Assembly (NCBI GenBank): GCA_010279815.1
Contig: QEOQ01000508.1
Coordinates: 4,766,169-4,828,863, forward strand
DNA from: Brachionus plicatilis
Lineage: Eukaryota > Rotifera > Eurotatoria > Ploima > Brachionidae
Direction: 5' to 3'
Length of the DNA: 62,695 nt
A model generated the notes under the pieces. It did no database searches, had not been told where the DNA came from, and worked only from the letters and a program-made list of their open reading frames with translations. Every line of letters begins with the position of its first letter. Positions within the stretch are counted from its first letter, which is position 1. This document shows, piece by piece, positions 10,545 to 22,562 of this stretch. Position numbers and translations under genes: made by a program.

Positions 10545-12626
10545 TTGATCTAAATATTTAAATTTGATAAACATGACTTTGAATTTATTTAAGATATTAA
10601 GCATTATAAGATTTTTACATAGACATAACAGATGTTGAAAAATTTTAACAGGTCAGACGAATGTTTTATTAAATTTTTTTTTCAGAAAAATGTCACAAAC
10701 TTAAATTTTGATAGCTTGAGCCTAATTTTGTCATCTTATCTACTTTATAAATGACAAGAATTTAGATTTAATTTCGAAAATTGAAAATTTTACAATTTCA
10801 AGCAAACTTTAAAAAAGAAATTAAAATTAATTACTTAGCTACGAATTAGACTCAAATTCAGAAAGGTATCATTGAACACAAAAAGAAGCAAACAATCTTC
10901 GATATTTATAAATTTTAAAATATTTTTTTTCTATAATGATATTAGAACGGATATTAAGATTTGAAATTTGAAAAATTTAGAAAATGTTTTTTTTTTTATT
11001 TTAAAATTAAATTTATTTTTTAGCATTTAAATAAATTAAATAGAGTCATCTTATTAAAATACAAAAGTGTTAATTTAAATTTAAAATAACTCCGTGAAAA
11101 CATGTTAATCTAATAGGTATATAAATCCTTGTAAAATCTAATTTTAATTTTTAAAATAAGCCTTAAAATTTAGAAAAGAGTCCTTGCAAATGTAAATGAC
11201 AAAATTTTAAAAAAGATTACTGAAAGATTTTTTCAATTATTTTGCTTTTAAAATAAAGAAAAAAAATGACTTTCTATAATATTTAATAATTTTCTTTTGT
11301 TTTAGAAAAAAAATAAACACTCTACTTGAGAAGTTTAAGCTGAAAAGTTTTTTTGGAAAAAAAATTTTAAGTACTTTAAGTTTCAACATTAGAAAATTTA
11401 AATTAACAGGATATTATTTTAATTGATCTTAATGCATTAGTTTTTTATATTCTTTGCTTATAATTTCAATTCGACACCAAATTTGACTAAAACGACAGTA
11501 CTGTCATGGAAATTAATTTTTTCTTAATTATTTGCACATATCTTTTTAGAGTTAAGTGCTTATATATAAGATTTAAACAAAACTTTGATTTTCCAAATTG
11601 ATTTAAATAAGAGAAGAAATTTATGACTCATAATTCAAAGTTCTATTTTTGAATTATTTTAATTTTAATTATTGATGTGGTAGCTGTTTTAACAGTTTTA
11701 TAAAAAAAAATTATGTTTTGTATTTGTAATAAATATTATGACTGGCTTTTTAATTATTAATAAAAATTTATTTAATAATTTAATTAAATAAAACATAATT
11801 TAATAATATTCTTTAAAAAGATATTATTTAAAAATTAATGTTGCAATATATTTTATTCAATAAATAGACTGAAAAGCAGGATTAAAAATTAAAATTTATA
11901 CTTTTTTAATAAAAAAAGTTAATTTAGTAAATAAAATGATATTGATCTAAAATTTTTTTTTCAAAATTGCTAATCATTCCATTACATATTTTGGTGAAAA
12001 AAATAATTTAAAAAGTAAACTTTTTAATTTAAGTTTTATTAAAGCTAAGAAAAAAATTTTAAGTTATGAATTAAGTATTGTGTCTTGTAACTTGATGCAC
12101 TTATTTAAAATTTAATTAAAAATATTTTCTTAGGTTTGATTAAGCCTTTAATAATAATGAAATAATAAGAAATTACATGGTACAATGACTTAATTAAAAT
12201 TTTCATTAAAGATAATGTCGAAATATGCAAGATTTAGAAAACGTGATAAAAGTATTTTTAGTACTCGAAATTACAGTTGATGTAAATGGAATGTGAATTT
12301 TAATTTAAAAAAAGGTAATAGATATAAAATAAAGATTTGGAATATTTTGATTATTTGATTTGTTTAAATAATTTTTTTTAAGTTTATATATTAACAATTT
12401 TTCATTGAAAGCTTATAAAAATTTGATCCAAATAATCAGGTGAGTTTACGGAGATTAATTACTTTATTTTATTTAATTTTCAAAGCTTAATTTAAAAAAA
12501 ATTTATTTAGAGTTAAGGGAATAATTTAAAGTTAAACAACAACAAAAAGACACATATTAATTTTTTAATGGCTTAATGATTAAATGAGAAGACTAGAATC
12601 CATTTTTTTTACAAGTAATTACTAAA
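10545..12626. other. intergenic, no gene seen
   Basis: About 2.1 kb of AT-rich DNA between the start of Ig-5TM gene B and the stop of the tailless gene, both on the minus strand. No ORF with recognisable content, no clear repeat. The part next to 10545 would hold the promoter of gene B, but no specific site can be supported. Confidence 0.5.
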
Positions 12627-15600
12627 TTACGAATTAGTATAAAGTTCACAGAGAATTTTTTTTATACATGAATTTCCGATAGAAAATTTAAAAAATATTA
12701 ACTCCAATGTTTTTTCTTGAACATTTTTGTGAATTTCATCCAACAGTTGTGCAATTATTGCTAATTTATTTGGATCAGTTTGTTCAATTTTTTCTTTTAC
12801 AACATCTTAAAAAATTAGCTTTAAATTATGAATAAAAATTTCCAAAAATTTGAATATACCCTTTTGAAGGAATTTTATTTGATCTTCATTTTCCAAATGC
12901 ATTTCACAATCTAAAAATAAGCATCCAAATATTATCGACTATTTGAAAATTTTTGAATTACCTGTTCTTAGCAAGAGCAAAATTTTCAAAAGTTCAAAAT
13001 CATTGATCTCCAATGCCAATTTGTTGACTACTGTGTAATAATATTTGACCAGATTAAAGTTTTCCAAGCATTTAGATTGATCAAGCTGATTTAAAGTTTT
13101 ATCTTGTTCGCTAATCATTTCTATTATTAACGCTACATCATGGTCTTTTAATGAATGTATGGGCACTGACCATTGAATCAATTTAACCACAAACAAGTCT
13201 TTCCAATTTTTTTCAATAAAGAGCAACTTTAAAAAAATTTAAAAAAAAAATTTTTTTTTATTTAATTTATTTCCCTACTTGATCATTATGAGACACTTCT
13301 TTAAACTGAAAAAATGATTTGGCCCAGTTGATTATCAAAAATAAAATTCTAGCTCCAGATTCTTGTATATTCAACTATAAAAACAAAAAAAGATAGAAAA
13401 TTTTATTATTTTAGGGTTTGATTTAATTACAATATTTCCTCCGATATTTGCAGGCTTATTTGAACACTCTCGAATGGAATTATCGCCATTTTTTTGATGG
13501 TCAATATTTGCAAAAGTCTGTTTTGGATACATAGAAGTGAACAAGTTGGCCAAATTGAATGAGTCAGAGTGGTGATGTTTGAATTCAACCAATCTAGTGT
13601 ACCAATTGGGAGCCATGAATTTATCGACAGCCTCTGCTTTGAATCTTTTAGCTAGTGGTGTCTTAGATTCTGTCTGAATTGTTGAAAATGGTATGGTGTA
13701 GTTATTAAACACTTTTAGAAGCTCTTGCTTTTGAAATTCTTGCTGGACAAGATAGGGTGATAGTGGCATGTATAAACATGACGGGTTTATGGTCAAAGGC
13801 CAGCTGGCTTGTTTCAAAACTGGTGACGAGCTTTTGGGTGAAACCGATCGGAATGAGCCCGTCGATGATGGTGAAGATGACGTCAAATCATAAAAAGTTT
13901 TTTGTTTTATTTTTCTGGGTCCTCTCTCATGTTGTACCGCTATTTGAAAAAAAAAAGAAAACGTCAGCTAAGTAATTTAAGCATGATTGCACCCAAGTTA
14001 AATTTTAAGATTATAAATCAAGCATCAAATGTGATTACTCTAATCTTTTTATTCTTTCTCTATTTGGCTTTGTAGCTATTTTTTATTTAGAAAATTTTTT
14101 TTCAGACTTATTTATGGGCATATTTTTACTTTCTCAATTAATTAAAAAATTACTCTAGTTAGCGCATGATCTGTCCTGAAGATATTTTCTAAATCGCTAT
14201 TGCCTAAATCTGTCCAAATTAATAAACCACTTACCGTCTTTGTTCATACTAACTTCGAAGCATTTCTGCAGTCTGCATGCTCTGCATTGATTCCGATGGG
14301 TCTTGTCAATTGGACACTTGCCCTTCAGTTCGCTTGCCGCCTTGCACACATACTCACGGTTCTTATGAATACTTCTCTTGAAAAATCCTGAACAGCCTTT
14401 CAAAAATCAAAAATCAATTTATTTTTTTAACTCTTAATAAAAAAAAATTATAATGCTATTTTCGCTAGCGAAGAAAGAGTTATAAAAATATTTTAATTTT
14501 TTTTCTAGAAAATAGACGAATTATTTTTTTTAACAGACAAACAAATACCAAATCCGAAAAACAGTCCAAAAAAACTAAGATTTTAATTAAAATGATGACA
14601 AGAAAAATCGAGTGTTGAAAAAATTTAAAATTAAAATATTAGTATTAATTTTGATATCTTAAATACTTAAAATATATTTTTCTTAAAACTCAATTAATTT
14701 AATTTTTAACTTGAGTAGCAAATTTACTATATTTTATATAACTTTACTTATTACACTTTGCAAAATCACTGACTTTAATCATTGAAATAATTTTATTTAA
14801 AAAAAAGAGACCTTAGAAATTAACTATTTGGCTTTATCCTCTTTATTATATTTGTTAAATTTTTTGTTTATTCATTCTTGGAAAAACGCAAATTAATTAA
14901 TGCAAAAAAACCTATAAAATTGAAAATAAACATTTTCGTTATTTAGATATTGTTAAATTATATGCTATTCTAAATTTTGTATTTGGCACACTACTACAGT
15001 ACGTAATTAAATTAAATTTATTTTAACAATTAAAAATTGAAAAGAACACAAAAAAATTTCCAATAATTTTTTTTAAAACATTCATTTCAAAATTTAAAAT
15101 TAATGATTAAATTGCGATTTTAAATAGGACTCAAATTAATTTTTGTTTAATTAAACAAAAATTTTTTTTCACCTAGGATTTTTTTGTTAATAATAAATTT
15201 TTTAATGTAAATTATTTTGTAATTGTTATCAAAATAATATGGGCTTCAAATGTAATACAGAATTAACAAATATTGATTATAAGTAAAACTAATAAAAGTA
15301 ACGAATTGATTAAAAGAAATTAATTCAAAGTAAATCGAAAATTTTGGTATTAAATTGTTTTAAATTATTAGTTAAACATATCATTTTAATTTTAAATAAT
15401 AAAATTCATCAACCGAATTAATTAGACACAAAAGTTAGCACCTTATTTTCGTTTAGTAAAGAAAGTCTAAAAATGTTCCCTCAGGTGATTGATCTTAGAC
15501 AATGTTTATGAATTTCGGGTTAATAAAAAATTCACCACTTAATATGACCAAGTTATTTTCTTTTATTTTTAAACCAGATTTAAATTTATTTAATTTAGAA

Positions 15601-16517
15601 ATAAAATACTAGATCTGAAAGGAAAGACTAATAATCCATTCTTAAAGGCCAAGAATCTTTCTTATTTATTTTTTTATGTAATAAAAAATTTGAACAAGTT
15701 TTAAAGCACTCATTTGATAATATTTATATTTTAAAAATTTTTTTATTTTATTTTTTAAAGAAGGAAAAAAATTAATTTGTTTGAAAAGAAATAAGGCTAA
15801 GCTTCATTCCAACCTGTCTAGATAAATCCCTACTTTTTTGAGAAAAAAAAAATTTGAAACATGTTTCTAGTGGACACAAATATTCCCAAATTATTTTTTA
15901 GTCAATTTTACATTTTTTTTAAATTTTTTTGTCATTCAAGAGATGTTTTTTTAATTAATAAAATCAAAAACTATGAATCATCTCTTCAAAATCATTAAAA
16001 TATTTACAGCTAAATATATTTAAAAAATTTATTTATATCTGAAAAAAAATCTCTAATTAAGTCTTACTTTTTATTGATAAAAAATCAAATTTTTTAACTT
16101 TATACTTAAAAGAAGGACTATGCTTCTTTTCAAACTGTCTTAGTTCATTTCAAAATATTTAATCAAATTCTGACTTAATTGAATTAAAAAATTCTGTCCA
16201 AAATTTTAAAGGTAAATTTTTTTTCTTAAAAATTATAAAACTACATTTATAATGTCTAAGGTTCCGACTGAGATTTAAAAAATTTTTAAATTGAATAAAT
16301 TAGCTTTATTATTCATTTGAAACTGTTTATTACAAAATTCTCAAATTATTTAATAAAATTGAAAAGAGATTGACTTACCGTCACAGCTATAGATGCTGTA
16401 ATGCTTTCCGGAGGACTTGTCCCCGCAAACCTTGCATGCAATGTCTAGTAGTCGGTCACCTAAGTGCAAAATTTAGCATAGAATAAATATTGGCCATGGT
16501 GCAAATGTACCTTTCAT
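12627..16517 (-). CDS. tll: tailless/TLX-type nuclear receptor (NR2E1 group)
   Basis: Eight coding exons on the minus strand: 16517-16511, 16459-16379, 14396-14235, 13939-13431, 13374-13279, 13226-12962, 12910-12860, 12805-12627; phases fit and total 449 residues. The DNA-binding domain (~11-76) reads [20 protein letters not shown], then CSGFFKRS, then [19 protein letters not shown], followed by the VQHERGPR extension, all diagnostic of tailless/TLX. The hinge is ~160 residues and Ser-rich. The ligand-binding domain starts at ~254 ([20 protein letters not shown]) and ends with helix 12 ([12 protein letters not shown]). The family are DNA-binding repressors in anterior and neural development. 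The first exon, MKG only, is my inference: it needs a 51-bp intron, like others here (52 bp at 13227-13278). A 2-kb intron splits the two zinc fingers. The spacing in the second finger is unusual (see findings). Confidence 0.92.
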
Positions 16518-17748
16518 TGTTTATTGGCAAAATAAAGTTCAAAAATTAACTAAATAATTTTCTAATTTTTTTTGCTAGTTTAAAGGGAAATAAAGATTGA
16601 AATTTGACAAATAAAGACGAGCCAATAGTAAAGAAATAGAAGATAAAATCGATTCCAATTGGGTATAGACTAATTATGATAAAAGACAAAAATCAATAAA
16701 TTGAAAATTTAACTTCAATTCAATCGGAAAACCAATCAGAAATAGTTCGGTTATAACAGTGGCCAACTAAAAATACAAATTACTTTCACTCCAATAGAGA
16801 TAGAAATTCGTTTTTATCGACAAATAATGCTAATACCTTTTTAATCTTTATAAGGCTTTATTACAACCAGCTAAATAGATGTGATCAAATGAAAAAAGAT
16901 CAATATCGTGATAAATTGTCGAAATTTATTGGCTGATTAAATCAAATACCTTAGAAGAATCCTTGTTTTCGGATAAAAAATTTTCATTAATCAATTAAGA
17001 CACGATACTCGGTCTGTGTGAGTGAATGAACGAATGAGCCAGAGTGTATGTGTAAATGTGTGTGTTGCTTAATCCCTCACTTAAGACTTGTTTTTCTTTC
17101 AAGTCTCATTTTAACAAGTGTCTGATCAGACATACGCTTTTTTAATTGATTTCAAATCGTCAGATAGCAGTGATTTTTGATTCCCGAAATTACCAAAAAT
17201 CCAATAATGTACAATAGGCCCACGGGCGCAATAATAACACTGTTAGCAAAAAACACTTAAAAGCAAATAGTGCTTGCTAGAATGATAGTTTTGCCAGCGT
17301 CAATGATGTACTTCGCTTCAAACAAGTTGCACCATTGCCTCAGTTTTTTATTTTAATTGACAATCAATAAGCTTTATGATACTTAAATAAAGATATGTTT
17401 TTCGATTGGTATCAAAATTTAATGATCATGTGTCTGCACAAAGTGGAGATGGTCTTTGCAAGTTTCGAGATTTTAAGTGCGTTTTATTTTTTAATGACAA
17501 AATGAGCTTCCTTTACTCAGATAATTTATATTAATGCTTTGCTAATTGAATACAATATTTATTTATTTATTTTTTTTAAAAGGTCTATTTAAAAAAGTTT
17601 TATTTGAATAAAAGAAATAACAAGTAGTCATGTTTTGAATAATCAATAAACTATTCTAAATAAAAAGATTTTTTTTACACTGTGATTTACTTTAAACCGC
17701 AGAACGTGTAATATTACATCATTTTACGTAATCTTACATCAAAAAATA
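16518..17748. other. upstream region of tailless; possible promoter, nothing proven
   Basis: No ORF. Between about 16990 and 17350 the composition is clearly less AT-rich and contains GT-repeats (near 17040-17070) and several mixed-sequence blocks, unlike the homopolymer spacer around it. Given its position 0.5-0.8 kb upstream of the predicted start it could hold promoter or enhancer sequence of the receptor gene; this is inference from composition alone. Confidence 0.3.
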
Positions 17749-17800
17749 TAAGCTTACATTTTATTACATCAAAAATAGGATGTAATAAAATGTAAGCTTA
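17749..17800. repeat. perfect 21-bp stem hairpin
   Basis: TAAGCTTACATTTTATTACA(T) at 17749-17769 is repeated as its exact reverse complement at 17780-17800, with a 10-base loop. Related TTACAT/TTACGTAA words lie just upstream (17705-17740). It looks like the centre or end of a palindromic transposon relic. Confidence 0.75.
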
Positions 17801-17913
17801 CGTAAATGATTTAAAATTATGTTATTTCAAGCAAAACTTAACAAAAATGCTGACGACCAAAAAAGTCCAATTTTTCGAACAAAAATTTGATTTTAATTAA
17901 ATTTTTATTAGAT

Positions 17914-19066
17914 TTTTAAACGTCTCTGTAATGTTTCATAGCAAGTTATTTTTCATTTCAAGGCAAAATTCATCGCATCACTAATTTTTTCATTGCATCA
18001 CTATTTATTTCATAGCAGATAATTATCTTTCATTGCAGGTAACTGTTTCATTGCAACAAAATTTCAATGCAAGTTTTTTTTTTCTATTTACCGATAGAAT
18101 ATGAGAATTATTTAATAGACAGTGTGAGCTTCACATTTACTAAGCGTATGTAAGTTGTACAAAAGAGTATAATTGTGGCACCTTGAAGTTCATGATCATG
18201 ATCAAATGATCAAAACGTAATTCATTATAGTATTAATAAAAATGATGAAATTTCCTTTTTTAATTTTTTTTTAAATTAAACATAAGATGTTTACTATTTT
18301 AATTAAAGAAAAAAAACTTCTAATTTTCTAATTGATCTTTTATTGATTCTTCTAAAATCTTTTTTTCAAAACTTTAAAGACAAATTTAAAATCCACATTT
18401 AGGTATCCAAATTATGACTTTAAATAATTTTTAAATATTAATAAAAATATATTACGGCCAAACCAAGTTAAATTTTGTATTGCCAAGTTTTAAAATATCG
18501 ATCTAGATTTTATTTTTACTTAAGATAAAATTTCATATAATTTTCTATCTAATTAAAGATTAAACAAAACATGTTTAATAAAGTTTAGTCATTTAATATT
18601 AAAAAATTGATTAATAATACCTTTATATTCAACTCAAAAGTTAAAAATTTTGGTCTGAAATATACATTTGATCATGAACTTCAATTTGCCTATAATTGTG
18701 TCAATAAATTGAGAATTCAAATTTAAATTTTGAAGATAAGACACTAAAATTAATTTATTAAATTAAAGTACAAGTCATGACTTTAATTTTTGTGACTTAT
18801 ACTTAAAACTATGACTTATAAACAAGTCTGGATTCGTTTTTTTTCATCATCCAGTCGTGTTTTTTGAAAAAAAAAATATTAATAATAAAAATCAACAATC
18901 ATTTCCTTTTTTATTTCTAATTGATTTCTATTAAACTTAATTAAATTGTTTGCTTGCTATGAAAAAATTAACCTTGCTATCAAAAATTTCAATTTGCTAT
19001 GACTTTTCTTGCTATGAATCAACTTCCAATGATTTGTCTTGCTATGAAACGTTCTATTGTCTTTTA
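17914..19066. mobile_element. foldback element, arms ending in TTTCATAGCAAG
   Basis: The left arm (about 17914-17944) ends GTTTCATAGCAAG; the right arm (about 19030-19066) begins CTTGCTATGAAACGTT and continues as an imperfect reverse complement of the left. More CATAGCA/TGCTATG words occur inside both arms. A hAT element has inserted at the end of the right arm (19069). Exact termini and target duplication are not resolved. Confidence 0.55.
18175..18705. mobile_element. foldback element with GGCACCTTGAAGTTCATGAT end
   Basis: The left end GGCACCTTGAAGTTCATGAT near 18178 is matched by ATGAACTTCAATTTGCC near 18672-18690 in reverse complement. The terminal word resembles GGCATCTTGAAGTTT at 21251 and 59097, so these are likely one family. 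It lies inside the larger 17.9-19.07 kb foldback. No coding content. Confidence 0.5.
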
Positions 19067-19068
19067 AA

Positions 19069-20139
19069 TAGGGTTGTTAAACGCACTAAATTTTGAAACA
19101 TTGAATTTTTTTTTTATATTTCATAATTAAAAAATGAAACTTCGAAATGCCTGCATACTTTAAATTTCTTACTTGAAAGCAAAATTTCAATCTTTTTATT
19201 TTCTCAGATTGAAATTAAAACTTCAAGATTAAAATTTAATATCTTGAAGTAAAAATTTCAAGCATTTTTTCTACATTAAGAGACTTGAAAAATAATTTCA
19301 AGTCCAAAAATTTCAAGTTTGAAATGTCTAATTTTGAGATTTTGCATTTTCCAAATTATAATATATTTACAAAAATATCAAATAAAACTTCTTTTCAGCA
19401 TTTTGTATTTTTTCAATTTATAACTAGAAAAAATATTAAAAATTCTTACCGATAGAACAAATTCTAATAATACCGAAACCCTAACTTCTATTAACCAAGA
19501 AAAGGCGAAAAGCAATTGATTGAACCAAGATCTTGGGTATGGTTGCATTATGTGTCTAAGACAGATAAAGCTTAAGCAAAATGCAGGATTTGTTTAAAAG
19601 AAATAACTATTTACAATGGTTCTCCAAATGAGGTTTCAAAGTATTTACTCAAAGTTAATAACATAACCCAAAATTCGATTGTTACTGACAAACCATCAAA
19701 AAGGGGTTGTTTAGATTTTGAAAATTGAAAACCTTTTCAGCAATGCAGGTTTAGTTCAAAATGACCAAAGAAATCTGATGAAACCGTCTGTTTTAAATAT
19801 GGTCAATTTTATAATGAAAAACAAATTTTAAACTTTTTTATTTTTTAATCCAATTTAATTACTCTCAAGTTCAAAATTTTTAAACTATAATTTCCTTTTT
19901 TTATAAATCGATTTTATTTGATATCGAAATTTTTTTGTGTTAAATTAATTCTCCAATTTAATAAATTGCACAAAAAGAAAATTTGAAATTTCAAGGTTTA
20001 ATTTTTTCAAACTTAACAAAAAATTTTGAAGGTTTTTTTACTCAATTAGAAAAAAACGATTTTCAAGGTTTGGAAAAAAAATTCAAGTGAAATAATTTTG
20101 AAAAAACTTCGAAATAAAAAATTTCGATTAACAACCCTA
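19069..20139 (+). mobile_element. non-autonomous hAT transposon with BED-finger remnant
   Basis: The 1071-bp element begins TAGGGTTGTTAA and ends TTAACAACCCTA, and is flanked by the 8-bp direct repeat CTTTTAAA (19061-19068 and 20140-20147). Eight-base duplications are the hAT hallmark. At about 19525-19690 the forward frame encodes a decayed BED zinc finger: SWVWLHYVSKTDKA, a stop, then AKCRICLKEITIYNGSPNEV, as at the N-terminus of hAT transposases. No catalytic domain remains. Confidence 0.85.
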
Positions 20140-20147
20140 CTTTTAAA

Positions 20148-21780
20148 CATTTTTTTCAACATGAAATTCTACATTTTTTTAAAGAGGTTGTGAATATTTC
20201 TAGCAAAAATTTGCTCCAAAAAAAAATAAGGAAAAAAATTGTTTTTCAAAATTTTATTAATATTTCCTAAAAATAGAATAAAAAAATTAGGGTCTGGTAA
20301 ATTTTTATTTAATTTAATCAATATTCAATAACTTTAAAATTAGTTCTGTTCACTTTAAAGCTCTATTTAATTTAGATAATACTTTTTTCAAGACTGATGA
20401 TATGAATTCTAAAGAAATAATACAAAGAATAAGATTAAATCATATTGACACACGTTTTTAATGTTTAGAATAACATATTTTTAAGAATAAAATTAATTAA
20501 AATTAGAGAAAAAATTTTTTGTTTAAATAAAATCCAAATTCAAAAATACCATATAATAAATGCCTAAAGTTCCCCCTCAGTGAAAAAAAAATAAAAATTA
20601 TCTGTAAAAAAAAATTTGAGGGTTTAATTATTAAATATTTCTAAAAATTTATCATTAATGATTTGATCGAAATCATTGGGGTGCTATTAGATATTATGAT
20701 TTGATTAAAAATCATTTATTTTATCAAAAAACCGTTATTTGAAAGATAAATAGTTAGATAACTAAACAAAAATTTTCTTTTATTAAAATACGTTTTATTT
20801 AACTAATTTTTTAATTTTGGTTCACAAAAAAAATCATTTTATACCTAGAATTTATCTTTTTCAAATAATATCGTTAAAAATGGTGGTTATTCTTAAAATT
20901 AAATTCAATGAAACGCCCCACAAAAAAACAATCATATGTTTGTATTCCTGATTAATAGGCCTATCCAAAAAGCACAAGTTTATTTTCGCAGATAAAAAAA
21001 TAATTTATTTATTTATTTAAAATTACTGCACCTCATAGGCGACCTAATAAAAAAAAAAATATAAAAACGAATAAATTATAATGACTCTTCCTCTCCCCAC
21101 TGGAAGAGTCGAGGAAAAGTTGAGAAAGAGACGAGGAAAGGAAGAAGAAGAGTCGAGGAAGAGGCGAAGAACAAAATGCGTACAAGTTAGTTTTTATTTG
21201 TACTGTAAATAATGAAAAATTTTGTTGTTCATGAACAAAATTCGGCATCTTGAAGTTTTGGATAAAAAAAATCAGATCAAATAGCATTTTGCTTATAACT
21301 TTTGAATCGTATTTGATTAAAATTCTCTGCAAAATGCTAAATAGGCAGTGTGACATAATATAGAAAGACAAATAAAAAAAAAAGAAAAATAGTGCTTGCA
21401 ATACCAATAGTGACAATAGAAAAAAAATTTTATTGGATAATATAGAAAAAAAACATTGAATTTACCAGGAAAAAAAATTTCGAAAAAAAATATCGAATTC
21501 AAAAATATTGAAAATTATACAAACAATAAATAGTCTAATTGATTTTTTTTCAATTTTTTTCTTCACCAATTAGTAAATTATTACCGATACCTTTTGAAAA
21601 TGAATCAATATTCAATTGCAATTTGGATGGTATAAAATTGTTTAAAAAACGTGGGTGCAATATTAAACATCAGTCACAGTACAGTCATTTTAATTATTTA
21701 GTAATTGTAGATTTAAAAATATTGATAAATTAATGATAAAAAAATTTTGTTCATTTTTAAGTTTTAAGTTCACTTTTTTT
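20148..21780. other. gene-free, one solo foldback arm and a purine-rich block
   Basis: AT-rich spacer. At 21091-21180 a GAAGAG/GAGGAAG-rich block stands out. At about 21249-21345 there is a copy of the left arm of the element at 59096 (GGCATCTTGAAGTTTTGGAT, then ATCAGATCAAATAG, then TCTGCAAAATGCTAAATA), without a visible right arm. Short ORFs here are poly-Phe/Ser readings of A/T runs and are not genes. Confidence 0.45.
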
Positions 21781-22033
21781 CGTGTGTTTATCTGTCAAGT
21801 CACACTGTTAGTCCTTCTCCTCTCATTTTTTCATCCGGACTTGGGACCGGCAACGGTATGATTGCAACTCAACAGTCAGCAGCCAAAGTTACATATGGGA
21901 CGTTCATCATAAACAGCGCCACTCATCCGAGCACTTAATGGCTGCGAACTCGGCAACTATTTAGACTAGCTTGGAACCACAAACCAAGCGTATCTATATC
22001 TGGATACAAGCTTATCCAAACTAAAGACTCTTT
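21781..22033 (+). repeat. 253-bp dispersed repeat, copy 2
   Basis: Matches 2221-2473 in the same orientation with two mismatches. Flanking sequence is unrelated beyond a T-run on the left. Near identity 19.5 kb apart, against a background of heavily decayed elements, indicates recent transposition or gene conversion. Confidence 0.85.
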
Positions 22034-22562
22034 GATACCAGGCTATTTATACCATGATAAATTAGCTAAAATAATTTTAAAAGAGTCTGAGCCGAATCTA
22101 AAAGGTATTAAAAATTAGAAGGAAGACTTTATTTAGGAAAAACAAATAGTTTTCACTCCAGCCTGTAGTTGAGAATCAAAGTGATTGTCTTTTTTGACTT
22201 GAAAAAAAAAGATTTAAAAGAAATATTAGTTTAGATAATTTTATTATCTATAATTTTATTTTCAAAAAAAAAATTTTAAATAAAAGTAATCATGTTCTAA
22301 AAAAAATCAAATCAAAAATACAGTTGAGAATCAAAGTTGATGTCATATGAATGGAAAGAGGTATTCAATTAAGAAACTTTTCATTTTTTTTATTGCTGCC
22401 TTATTTCTTGTTAACCCGTCATTTTTTTAGATAAATTTTTTTTTCTGGTAAAACAAAATTTATAGTGAATATTACTTTCGAAAATATTTTTAATTATCAT
22501 ACAAAGTTCTTTCATTCATATTATTTAACTCAAATTCAATACAGTTTGTTTCAGATTCGAGA

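Noticed and set aside
21033..21502. Minus-strand Phe-rich frames of 61-127 codons
   Set aside because: They are produced by A-runs on the plus strand and overlap a transposon arm; no membrane-protein family is recognised.
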